From positions 1 to 9,210 of the forward strand of contig USJG01000087.1 in assembly GCA_900554925.1 (NCBI GenBank): a stretch of DNA of 9,210 nt. The letters run 5' to 3'. Both the position numbers and the translations under genes were made by a program. The stretch is from an uncultured Lachnospiraceae bacterium. GTDB taxonomy: Bacteria > Bacillota > Clostridia > Lachnospirales > Lachnospiraceae. Positions 1 through 6,208 of this stretch are shown here, piece after piece. Numbering within the stretch: position 1 is the stretch's first letter; each line of letters opens with the position of its first letter. Below the pieces are notes generated by a model. It did no database searches. It saw nothing but the letters and a program-made list of their open reading frames with translations, and was not told where the DNA came from.

Positions 1-1956
1 GTTCTTTCCTTTGATGTATTGCGGGATAAAATCCATCGGTCCCGGACGATACAAAGAAATTCCCGCAATAATATCCTCCAAATTTTCCGGTTTTAATTCC
101 TTCATGAAATTTTTCATGCCGCCGCTTTCGAGCTGGAATACACCGTCTGTTCTGCCTGTTCCGATTGAGGAAAGCACCTTTTTGTCATCATAATCAATGT
201 TGTCAATGTCAATATGGATCCCCTTGCTTTTTTTAATCAGTTCGACCGCATCCCTGATTACCGTTAAGGTACGAAGGCCAAGAAAATCCATTTTAAGAAG
301 CCCCAGTTCTTCAATGGTGGTCATGGTAAACTGCGTGGTGATGGAACCGTCCGCTCCTCTCGATAAGGGTACCAGTTCCTCTGCCGGCCTGGAACAGATC
401 ACCACTCCTGCCGCATGCATGGAGGTATGTCTGGGAAGCCCCTCAAGGCGCTTACTCATATCGATCAGTTCTTTCACCTGTTCATCCGACTCATACATTT
501 TGCGAAGCTCTGGATTCACATGCAGAGCCCGCTCAATAGTAATATTCAGTTCATTTGGTATCATCTTTGCCAGCGAGTCCACATAGGCATAAGGCAGATC
601 CATAACCCGTCCCACATCCCGGATTACCGCCTTGGCGGCCATGGTTCCAAAAGTAACGATCTGAACTACTTTTTCGGTACCATACTTACGCCCCACATAA
701 TCAATAACCTCCTGCCTCCTTTCAAAGCAGAAATCAATATCAATATCCGGCATGGATACACGTTCCGGATTTAAAAAACGTTCAAACAGAAGATTATATT
801 TGATAGGGTCAATATTGGTGATTTTCAGGGCATAGGACACGATGCTCCCTGCCGCCGAGCCACGTCCCGGCCCAACCATGATCCCGTTTTGTCTGGCATA
901 ATTAATAAAGTCCCATACAATAAGGAAATAATCCACATACCCCATGGTCTTTATAACATCCAATTCATAATCAAGGCGTTCCTTCAGGGTCAGTCCGGTA
1001 TCACCTGCCGGCGCATTTTCATCTCCGTACCGCTCTTTGAGTCCCTCATAGCAGAGCTTGTTCAGATACGTCCATGAATCATACCCTGAGGGTACTTCAA
1101 AGTGCGGCAGCTTCGTTACGCCAAATTCAATCTCCACATTACAGCGGTCTGCAATACGCTGAGTATTTTCCACTGCTTCCCAGGCATAAGGAAACAATGC
1201 TTTCATTTCTTCTTCGCTCTTAATATAATACTGGCCGCCCACATAACGCATTCTGTCCTCATCAGATAATTTTTTGCCAGTCTGGATGCAAAGAAGGATA
1301 TCGTGAGGCTTTACGTCCTCAGCGTAGGTATAATGCACATCATTGGTCACAACCAGTGGAATATTTAATTCTTTGCTCATTTGAATCAGCGTGGTATTGA
1401 CCATTTTCTGCTCCGGCAGCCCATGATCCTGCAATTCCAGGAAATAATTGCCCTCACCAAAGCAGTCCCTGTATTTCAACGCCGCTTTTTTGGCCTCATC
1501 AACAAGACCCTTCTGTATATATCTTTGCACTTCTCCTGCCAGGCAGGCTGAAAGAGCAATAATACCTTCATGGAACTCATTTAAGATTTCCATATCCACA
1601 CGAGGTTTATAATAATAACCTTCAGTAAAACCACGGCTTACGATCTTCATCAAATTGTCATAGCCCGTATTATTTTCCGCAAGCAAAACAAGGTGGTAAT
1701 ATCTGTCCTCACCACCTGTCAGTTCCTTGTCAAAGCGGGAATTGGGCGCCACATAAATCTCACATCCCAATATAGGCCTGATCCCCTCGGCCTTACATGC
1801 TTTATAAAAATCAATGACGCCATACATAACGCCATGGTCGGTAATGGCGGCGCTGTCCATGCCAAGCTCCTTTACCCGCTTTACATATTCTTTTATTTTA
1901 TTAGAACCGTCCAGCAGACTGTATTCTGTATGGACGTGGAGATGTGCAAATGCCAT
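1..1956 (-). CDS. dnaE: DNA polymerase III subunit alpha (DnaE), N-terminal 652 codons, truncated by window edge
   Basis: This is the replicative polymerase alpha subunit, which extends DNA from primers in the cytoplasm. The frame is open from ATG 1956 to base 1, so roughly the last 500 residues of a protein of about 1150 lie outside. An AGGAGG site (1964-1969) lies 7 nt before the ATG and fixes the start. The N-terminal PHP domain (about 1-280) starts with HLHVHTEYSLLDG and carries TDHG (D40, H41), GCEIYV (E66), H88, C138 and NDVHY (D206, H208). The polymerase domain has GPGRGSAAGS near residue 360, the catalytic MPDIDIDF (D404, D406) and KMDFLGLRTLT with D557, matching E. coli D401, D403 and D555. 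Firmicutes usually also carry PolC. The absence of an inserted exonuclease domain before or inside PHP argues for DnaE rather than PolC. A fragment of rpn transcription could read in, but a terminator candidate lies between. Confidence 0.97.
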   Translation of the reverse strand, partial: MAFAHLHVHTEYSLLDGSNKIKEYVKRVKELGMDSAAITDHGVMYGVIDFYKACKAEGIRPILGCEIYVAPNSRFDKELTGGEDRYYHLVLLAENNTGYDNLMKIVSRGFTEGYYYKPRVDMEILNEFHEGIIALSACLAGEVQRYIQKGLVDEAKKAALKYRDCFGEGNYFLELQDHGLPEQKMVNTTLIQMSKELNIPLVVTNDVHYTYAEDVKPHDILLCIQTGKKLSDEDRMRYVGGQYYIKSEEEMKALFPYAWEAVENTQRIADRCNVEIEFGVTKLPHFEVPSGYDSWTYLNKLCYEGLKERYGDENAPAGDTGLTLKERLDYELDVIKTMGYVDYFLIVWDFINYARQNGIMVGPGRGSAAGSIVSYALKITNIDPIKYNLLFERFLNPERVSMPDIDIDFCFERRQEVIDYVGRKYGTEKVVQIVTFGTMAAKAVIRDVGRVMDLPYAYVDSLAKMIPNELNITIERALHVNPELRKMYESDEQVKELIDMSKRLEGLPRHTSMHAAGVVICSRPAEELVPLSRGADGSITTQFTMTTIEELGLLKMDFLGLRTLTVIRDAVELIKKSKGIHIDIDNIDYDDKKVLSSIGTGRTDGVFQLESGGMKNFMKELKPENLEDIIAGISLYRPGPMDFIPQYIKGKN

Positions 1957-1985
1957 GTGGTTGCCTCCTGCTGCTTTATTCTACT

Positions 1986-2014
1986 ATAATAGCAAAAAAG
2001 AAATGCCTTGGAAA
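1986..2014 (-). promoter_or_regulatory. Candidate dnaE promoter (weak match)
   Basis: Reading the minus strand, TTTCCA (2009-2014, 4 of 6 consensus bases) is followed after 17 bp by TATTAT (1986-1991, 5 of 6). This would start transcription near 1978 and give a leader of about 22 nt containing the AGGAGG site. The -35 overlaps the hairpin assigned as the rpn terminator, so the two calls share bases. Another -10-like hexamer, TAGAAT (1978-1983), has no acceptable -35. The match is modest and dnaE could have another promoter. Confidence 0.3.
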
Positions 2015-2030
2015 GTACCATGACATTTCT
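1994..2030 (-). terminator. Probable rho-independent terminator after rpn
   Basis: The arms 1999-2011 and 2018-2030 form an imperfect 13-bp stem (11 pairs, two mismatches) with a 6-nt loop. On the minus strand the stem runs into six T residues (1994-1999). It lies about 80 nt after the rpn stop codon and before dnaE, where a terminator is expected. The outer stem is AT-rich (AGAAATG/CATTTCT), so strength is uncertain. The plus-strand side also ends in a T-rich run, so it could work both ways, although no plus-strand gene is upstream. Confidence 0.5.
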
Positions 2031-2111
2031 TTTCTATAATTCCCTCTGTATTATTTCATTAAATTTAATATTTTTCCTATGAACATTGTTGCAGCCGATT
2101 TTTATAATCTA

Positions 2112-2411
2112 CTATTTATTTTTCCAATATAATTCAACTTTTTCCACTGCTGCCTTCTCATCAAGAAGGCAATTCTGCATAACTTTTTCTACCGCAGTTT
2201 CTTTTCCGGCTCCCAGCTCCTGGCAAACTGTAATAACAGATTTAATTGCATTCTCATGCGCTTGTTCCGCCTCGTGACGTGCCTGCTTCATTTCCTTGCG
2301 TGCCTGCTTCATTTCCTGACGTGCCTGTTCCGTCTCCTGACGTGCTTTTGCTGTATTCCGGCGTTCCTCCTGTATATCCATCTTTTCCATATTTTCAAAC
2401 CAATATCCCAT
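2112..2411 (-). CDS. Possible internal small protein: C-terminal coiled-coil part of Rpn (RpnS-like), same frame
   Basis: Codon 270 of the rpn gene is an ATG (2409-2411) preceded by AAGGGAG (2418-2424) with a 6-nt spacer. Initiation here would give a 99-residue protein in the same frame, beginning MGYWFENMEKM and containing the whole coiled coil and tail but no nuclease core. About 35 nt further upstream, AAGGAGGAGG (2447-2456) is an excellent Shine-Dalgarno match, with an in-frame GTG at codon 262 (2433-2435) 11 nt after it. In E. coli Rpn loci, internal translation yields short C-terminal products that dimerise with and inhibit the full-length nuclease. The sites are seen directly, but their use is inference: AAG GAG GAG simply encodes Lys-Glu-Glu and could be coincidental. 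Confidence 0.35.
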   Translation of the reverse strand: MGYWFENMEKMDIQEERRNTAKARQETEQARQEMKQARKEMKQARHEAEQAHENAIKSVITVCQELGAGKETAVEKVMQNCLLDEKAAVEKVELYWKNK

Positions 2412-3218
2412 TTGTCGCTCCCTTACTTTCTGCACACACTGCCTGGCCTCCTCCTTAGGCATGTTCATTTTCATGCAAAGGCTCCAGACTGTGGAGGCAA
2501 TCAATTCCAGCAAATGCTCCGGTGCCCTTTTGATGATCTGCTCCACTTTATCCTGGCTGGCATTCACTAACCTATGCACATCTTCCGGCGTCTGTGCTTT
2601 CCCCAACATCATCAGCAGTGACATTTCATCTTCCCTGCTCAGAAGTTCTTCATTGGAATAATCATGATTCCTTACCAGCTTGTAGGTAAAATCCGGTATA
2701 TAGCTTTCAAAAAGCTCATTCATCATAATCCGTTCCTTCAGGTGAAGGCCCGCTGTCCATTCTCCTGTACCTTCATAGTACACAATAGGAAGGATTGGCG
2801 GATACTTAAAACTTTTATTCCGGATATCGCCTTTTTTCTGGCTCATCATTTCTTTTCCATATTCATTCCAGATGCAGACCATATATCTCAAAAGCTGCAT
2901 GGATACATTATAGTCCACCCGGCTCTTATGTTCAACAAGGGAAATCAGATAAAACTGCTCATTATTTTTTCCAGACTGCATACGGATTTTTTTGACGGTA
3001 TCTGTTTCAAAAGCAATTCCCAAATATGCCTGATATTTTTCAGATTCATCCTCGATATCCTCTGGTCTTAAGTTTTTAAACAACGCACCATCTACATAAT
3101 CTTTAAGAAATTGTGCGCATAAGACCGGATCCTTTAATATATTTCTGTTGTTTACATCCCTTACAAGCTCTGCCGGCCCGCAATTTCTCTTTTTAGCAAT
3201 ATTCTCTTGTCTTTTCAT
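2112..3218 (-). CDS. Rpn-family recombination-promoting nuclease / PD-(D/E)XK putative transposase
   Basis: This 368-residue protein belongs to the Rpn / PD-(D/E)XK nuclease group often annotated as putative transposase. The nuclease core is about residues 40-180. D73 (FETD), then E96 and K98 in LVEHKS, form the D...ExK signature, followed by QLLRYMVCIWNEYG (108-121) and PPILPIVYYEGTGEWT (140-155), both typical of the family. Residues about 285-325 are a charged coiled coil of seven-residue repeats, and a small helical tail ends in KNK. The start at 3218 is fixed by AGGAGG (3225-3230) 6 nt upstream. Rpn proteins in E. coli are DNA endonucleases that raise recombination and have been linked to phage defence. 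No terminal inverted repeats or transposon partner were seen, so the transposase label should not be taken literally. The gene is intact, monocistronic and flanked by housekeeping genes. Its native target is unknown. Confidence 0.85.
   Translation of the reverse strand: MKRQENIAKKRNCGPAELVRDVNNRNILKDPVLCAQFLKDYVDGALFKNLRPEDIEDESEKYQAYLGIAFETDTVKKIRMQSGKNNEQFYLISLVEHKSRVDYNVSMQLLRYMVCIWNEYGKEMMSQKKGDIRNKSFKYPPILPIVYYEGTGEWTAGLHLKERIMMNELFESYIPDFTYKLVRNHDYSNEELLSREDEMSLLMMLGKAQTPEDVHRLVNASQDKVEQIIKRAPEHLLELIASTVWSLCMKMNMPKEEARQCVQKVRERQMGYWFENMEKMDIQEERRNTAKARQETEQARQEMKQARKEMKQARHEAEQAHENAIKSVITVCQELGAGKETAVEKVMQNCLLDEKAAVEKVELYWKNK
2259..2342. repeat. Four tandem 21-bp repeats inside rpn, encoding heptads
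   Basis: Units lie at 2259-2279, 2280-2300, 2301-2321 and 2322-2342. The two central copies are almost identical and the outer ones diverge by a few bases. A degraded fifth unit may follow at 2343-2363. Each unit is exactly seven codons, giving ARQEMKQ-like heptads on the minus strand (residues about 293-320). Gaining or losing a unit would change coiled-coil length without shifting the frame. Confidence 0.85.
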
Positions 3219-3505
3219 TCATTTCCTCCTATTTGTCGTAAATACTGCAAACAGGAGATTTTTCTTTTCGCCTGTTTGTGTTAAGTTAACCTGTTATGAA
3301 TTATTGGCGAAAAGCCATAACTAAGATACCTCACTTCATGCCTTATGCATGAAAGTTCAGCATAGAACACATCACAGAACGATCAGAAATATCGGATGCG
3401 TTTTCTCGTTATATTGATAACATATTTACTGTAACACAATTTGTTCTGATATGCAAGTACAAATTTATTTTCCAAAATCAATATGTTTGAAAGTAATTTT
3501 CAACC
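3219..3505. other. Gene-free AT-rich region upstream of rpn
   Basis: No convincing ORF, RNA gene or consensus promoter was found in this stretch of nearly 290 bases. It holds the rpn ribosome binding site (3225-3230), an inverted repeat just upstream of it (3248-3278) and a second small palindromic hairpin, TTCATGC/GCATGAA with a 5-nt loop (3335-3353). Candidate promoter pairs on the minus strand, such as TTGCAT with TACAGT near 3430-3455, match consensus poorly and are not called. The rpn promoter must lie here if the gene is transcribed on its own, because a metK reverse-strand terminator and the metK stop are further right. Confidence 0.5.
3248..3278. repeat. 8-bp perfect inverted repeat upstream of rpn ribosome binding site
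   Basis: CAAACAGG (3248-3255) and CCTGTTTG (3271-3278) are perfect complements around a 15-nt AT-rich interval. The nearer arm is about 17 nt upstream of the AGGAGG site of rpn. There is no T-run on either strand, so it is not a terminator. It could be an operator or a leader hairpin, but no function is shown. Confidence 0.45.
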
Positions 3506-3548
3506 AAAAAATGCATGAAAAAGCATTTTATTACTTTTTCATGCATTT
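3506..3548 (-). terminator. metK rho-independent terminator with 15-bp perfect stem
   Basis: Arms 3509-3523 and 3534-3548 are perfectly complementary over 15 bp with a 10-nt loop. On the minus strand the stem is followed by a run of six T (3506-3511), three of which pair in the stem. It begins 43 nt after the metK stop codon. The stem is AT-rich, containing the palindromic ATGCAT. The plus-strand side has only a short T-run, so it is oriented for metK. Confidence 0.85.
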
Positions 3549-3591
3549 GAAATTATGCTCATCAGCTTTGTTTTAATAATATCTCTAAAAC

Positions 3592-4779
3592 CTATAAATA
3601 TTTTTTAAGAGCCTCCACCTTATCAAGCTTCTCCCATGGCAGATCAAGATCGTTGCGTCCAAAATGTCCGTAAGCGGCTGTCTGCTTGTAAATAGGACGG
3701 CGAAGGTCTAACATCCTGATGATTCCTGCCGGCCGCAAATCAAAGTTTTCTCTTATAATATCCACCAGCTTTTCATCGGAAAGCTTACCTGTTCCAAAAG
3801 TATCTACCATGACAGAAGTGGGCTGCGCTACACCGATAGCATAGGATAACTGGATTTCGCATTTGTCCGCAAGTCCTGCTGCCACAATATTTTTGGCCAC
3901 ATAACGTGCCGCATAAGCCGCACTTCTGTCAACCTTTGTGCAGTCCTTTCCCGAGAAAGCGCCGCCGCCATGACGGGCATATCCGCCATAGGTATCTACA
4001 ATAATCTTACGTCCGGTAAGACCTGCATCTCCGTGGGGGCCTCCAATTACGAAACGGCCTGTAGGATTAATGAAATACTTTGTATTTTCATCCAACAGCT
4101 CCTTGGGAAGAATGGGATCAAAAACATATTTCTTAATATCTTCATGGATCTGTTCCTGGGTTACGTCATCATCATGCTGTGTGGATAAAACAACAGCTTC
4201 CAGACGAAGGGGCTTCCCGTTTTCATCATATTCAACAGAAACCTGGCTCTTGCCGTCAGGTCTTAAATATTTCAGGGTGCCATTCTTACGAACCCTGGTA
4301 AGCTGAAGTGCCAGCTTATGTGCCAGAGAAATAGAATAAGGCATATATTCCTCTGTCTCATTGGTAGCATAGCCAAACATCATACCCTGATCCCCTGCGC
4401 CGATCGCTTCAATCTCCGCATCGGACATTTTATTTTCCTTGGCTTCAAGGGCTTTGTCAACACCCATGGCAATATCTGCGGACTGCTCATCAATTGCAAC
4501 CAGCACTGCACAGGTATTTCCGTCAAAACCATATTCTGACTTGGTATAGCCGATCTCCTTTACGGTATCACGCACGATCTTCTGAATATCCACATATGCA
4601 TTGGTGGTGATTTCACCGGTTACAAGAACAAAGCCTGTACAGGTGGCTGTCTCACATGCCACACGGCTCATGGGATCTTTTTCCATGCATGCGTCAAGAA
4701 TAGCATCTGAAATGGCATCGCAGACTTTGTCAGGATGTCCTTCTGTTACTGATTCGGAAGTAAATAATCTTTTTTCCAT
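3592..4779 (-). CDS. metK: S-adenosylmethionine synthetase (methionine adenosyltransferase)
   Basis: MetK condenses ATP and L-methionine into S-adenosylmethionine, releasing phosphate and pyrophosphate; it is the cell's methyl-donor source and acts as a cytoplasmic tetramer. The 395-residue length fits the bacterial family (E. coli 384). Signatures seen: FTSESVTEGHPDK (6-18, with H15 and D17), the SAM synthetase hexapeptide GAGDQG (127-132), the glycine-rich GGGAFSGKD phosphate-binding loop (271-279), followed by KVDRSAAYAARY, and a C-terminal LDLPWE. The ATG at 4779 has AGGAG (4786-4790, within AGAAGGAG) 6 nt upstream. The gene stands alone, preceded by a SAM-I riboswitch and followed by its own terminator, so product feedback on transcription is expected. 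Nothing is truncated or unusual. Confidence 0.99.
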   Translation of the reverse strand: MEKRLFTSESVTEGHPDKVCDAISDAILDACMEKDPMSRVACETATCTGFVLVTGEITTNAYVDIQKIVRDTVKEIGYTKSEYGFDGNTCAVLVAIDEQSADIAMGVDKALEAKENKMSDAEIEAIGAGDQGMMFGYATNETEEYMPYSISLAHKLALQLTRVRKNGTLKYLRPDGKSQVSVEYDENGKPLRLEAVVLSTQHDDDVTQEQIHEDIKKYVFDPILPKELLDENTKYFINPTGRFVIGGPHGDAGLTGRKIIVDTYGGYARHGGGAFSGKDCTKVDRSAAYAARYVAKNIVAAGLADKCEIQLSYAIGVAQPTSVMVDTFGTGKLSDEKLVDIIRENFDLRPAGIIRMLDLRRPIYKQTAAYGHFGRNDLDLPWEKLDKVEALKKYL

Positions 4780-4818
4780 TTTTTTCTCCTTCTGTTAACT
4801 TCTGTGTTTACGGTAACT

Positions 4819-4848
4819 AAGAAGGTCCGCTTATCAAATAAGCGGACC
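4819..4848 (-). terminator. Riboswitch-controlled intrinsic terminator of metK leader
   Basis: On the minus strand, GGTCCGCTTAT (4838-4848) and ATAAGCGGACC (4824-4834) form an 11-bp stem with a 3-nt loop, followed by only TTCTT (4819-4823). It sits between the aptamer and the metK ribosome binding site. The 5' arm segment TCCGCTTATT (4837-4846) can instead pair with the 3' P1 region AATAAGAGGA (4867-4876), 9 of 10 pairs with one A-G mismatch. This would be the antiterminator in the SAM-free state. The T-tract is weaker than usual. Confidence 0.85.
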
Positions 4849-4868
4849 CGATAATCGATAATCAAATC

Positions 4869-4981
4869 CTCTTATTGTTCGATCTGCCATATGGCTTATT
4901 ACTCGCTCAGGTAGGCACCTTCCATTATGGGGTTGCCGTGGCTTCTCAGGTCCTATGTACCTCCACCACTCTGAATAAGAG
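4869..4981 (-). ncRNA. SAM-I (S-box) riboswitch aptamer of metK
   Basis: Reading the minus strand, P1 is CTCTTATT (4974-4981) paired with AATAAGAG (4869-4876), 8 bp. Inside are the S-box hallmarks GAGTGGTGGAGG, then TGAGAAGCCACGGCAACC (the kink-turn and core region) and GGAAGGTGC. P2 pairs GTGG/CCAC and AGGT/ACCT, and P3 pairs GGCA/TGCC with an inner CCAT/ATGG. SAM binding stabilises P1 in this class and lowers expression of the downstream gene, here metK about 90 nt later. The family and its gene partner agree fully. Confidence 0.96.
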
Positions 4982-5016
4982 ATTCTTTACAATATTGAAT
5001 TTTCTTATCTGTACAT

Positions 5017-5045
5017 AGACTACATCATATAGATGGCTTTGTCAA
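5017..5045 (-). promoter_or_regulatory. Candidate metK promoter
   Basis: On the minus strand, a perfect TTGACA (5040-5045) is followed by a 17-bp spacer and TAGTCT (5017-5022). The -10 matches only TAnnnT, the most conserved positions. A start near 5010 would leave about 30 nt before the riboswitch P1. No better pair is visible upstream of the aptamer. Confidence 0.6.
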
Positions 5046-5069
5046 TGCCTTCCCGTCTTTTATTGACAA
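5039..5069. repeat. Inverted repeat spanning both divergent -35 elements
   Basis: TTGTCAAT (5039-5046) and ATTGACAA (5062-5069) are perfect complements around 15 bp. The core of each arm is the TTGACA -35 hexamer of the metK and HD-GYP promoters, and the symmetry extends one base on each side beyond it. It may be an operator or merely the consequence of two inverted -35 boxes. Confidence 0.4.
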
Positions 5070-5091
5070 CAATTCCTAATATATTTATAAT
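5063..5091 (+). promoter_or_regulatory. Perfect-consensus SigA promoter of the HD-GYP gene
   Basis: TTGACA (5063-5068), a 17-bp spacer and TATAAT (5086-5091) match the vegetative sigma-70/SigA consensus at all 12 positions with the optimal spacing. Transcription should start near 5098, about 34 nt before the ATG. It is divergent from the metK promoter, with 17 bp between the two -35 hexamers. Confidence 0.9.
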
Positions 5092-5131
5092 TTGAATAAG
5101 GACACAAACACTATCGCATAGAGGGGCCCGC

Positions 5132-6208
5132 ATGAAAAGAGTCAATACTTCTGAACTAGTTCCCGGCATGATCACTGCCGAGGATGTTTACAATTATAAC
5201 AATCAGCTTATTTTACCCAGAGGAATCATCTTAAATGACCGTACCATCACAAAGCTTGCCTTTTATTCCATCTTCGATGTCAAAGTAGAAGAGCAAACCT
5301 GTGAATCGCCTCTGGATGCCGCCCCCTACGAGCCTTCTTATGCGGAGAGGATCCGTAGAAGCCCGGATTTTATTCAGTTCCGCGAAGAATTTGAGGCTGA
5401 CGTAAATAATTTTAAATCTGCCATAAATGATGTGGTTAAAAAAGGCACTCCCCTCGATATTGACAAACTGATGAACCACACCTTAAACATCCTGGATCTT
5501 GGCGCAACCTATCCTAATGTTTTTGATATGCTCCATCATATGAGAGAATATGATGATGCCACTTACGTACACAGCATGAACGTGGCACTGATCTGTAATA
5601 TTTTCGCAAGATGGCTGCGCATGAGCGAAGACGAAATCTGTCTGGCTACTGTAAGCGGTCTTCTCCACGACGTAGGCAAAACTAAGATTCCCGAAAACAT
5701 TATCAAAAAGCCCGGCAGGCTTACTGATTCGGAATATATACTGGTAAAAACCCACCCTCAGGAGGGCTATCGTATTCTGCAGAACTCCAAGCTTGATAAG
5801 GAAGTTCTTAACGCTGTACTGATGCACCATGAGCGCTGTGATGGCAGTGGTTATCCTTTCGGTCTTGAAGGCCCTAAGATTGGCAAGTATGCTAAAATGG
5901 TATCCATTGCAGATGTCTACGATGCCATGACCAGTTCCCGCATTTACCGGGGTCCTTTGTGTCCTTTCAAGGCTATTGCCCTGTTTGAAAGCGAAGGACT
6001 GCAAAAATATGATACACATTTTATTCTCACTTTTCTTGAAAACGTGGTAAATACTTATCTGTTAAATGAAGTGCGTTTAAGCAACGGAATGACCGGACAC
6101 ATTGTTTATGTAAATAAAAATAAGCTTTCGGCGCCCACCATCCAGACAGATCATGGCTTTATCGATTTAAACATCCATCCCGATATAACAATAGAAGCGC
6201 TGCTCTAG
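5132..6208 (+). CDS. HD-GYP domain protein, probable cyclic-di-GMP phosphodiesterase
   Basis: HD-GYP proteins hydrolyse cyclic-di-GMP in a di- or tri-metal site, lowering this second messenger and usually favouring motility over surface attachment. Catalytic features are present: YVHSMN (H147), the HD pair H179-D180 in GLLHDVGK with K183, H208 in KTHPQEG, H232-H233, the GYP signature CDGSGYP (236-242) and SIADVYDAM (D261). Residues 1-55, starting VNTSELVPGMITAEDVY, form a small N-terminal domain often seen in clostridial HD-GYP proteins. A C-terminal extension (about 315-358) resembles the short beta-rich tail of the same group. There is no REC, PAS or membrane segment, so the 358-residue protein is soluble with no obvious sensor. 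GAGGGG (5121-5126) lies 5 nt before the ATG. It is a single-gene unit with its own strong promoter and terminator. Activity on other cyclic dinucleotides cannot be excluded. Confidence 0.93.
   Translation: MKRVNTSELVPGMITAEDVYNYNNQLILPRGIILNDRTITKLAFYSIFDVKVEEQTCESPLDAAPYEPSYAERIRRSPDFIQFREEFEADVNNFKSAINDVVKKGTPLDIDKLMNHTLNILDLGATYPNVFDMLHHMREYDDATYVHSMNVALICNIFARWLRMSEDEICLATVSGLLHDVGKTKIPENIIKKPGRLTDSEYILVKTHPQEGYRILQNSKLDKEVLNAVLMHHERCDGSGYPFGLEGPKIGKYAKMVSIADVYDAMTSSRIYRGPLCPFKAIALFESEGLQKYDTHFILTFLENVVNTYLLNEVRLSNGMTGHIVYVNKNKLSAPTIQTDHGFIDLNIHPDITIEALL

Noticed and set aside
197..774. Plus-strand ORFs opposite dnaE
   Set aside because: The minus strand encodes the DnaE catalytic core in one unbroken frame, so these are shadows.
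2259..2342. CRISPR array
   Set aside because: The 21-bp units are directly adjacent without spacers and lie in frame inside a coding region.
2664..3071. Plus-strand ORF of 135 codons opposite rpn
   Set aside because: It is antisense to the PD-(D/E)XK core, which has clear family motifs; there is no promoter or ribosome binding site.
2112..3218. Rpn gene as part of an insertion sequence
   Set aside because: No terminal inverted repeats or target duplications were recognised in the flanks; the transposase label is only a family name.
3419..3475. Promoter for rpn near 3430-3455
   Set aside because: The hexamers TTGCAT and TACAGT match consensus too poorly (3 and 4 of 6) to call.
4869..4981. 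T-box or other amino-acid leader upstream of metK
   Set aside because: No T-box sequence or specifier loop; the S-box core motifs and P1-P3 pairings fit SAM-I.
5483..6019. Minus-strand ORF of 178 codons inside the HD-GYP gene
   Set aside because: It is antisense to a well-conserved catalytic domain, has no recognisable motif and no good ribosome binding site; it is a shadow frame.
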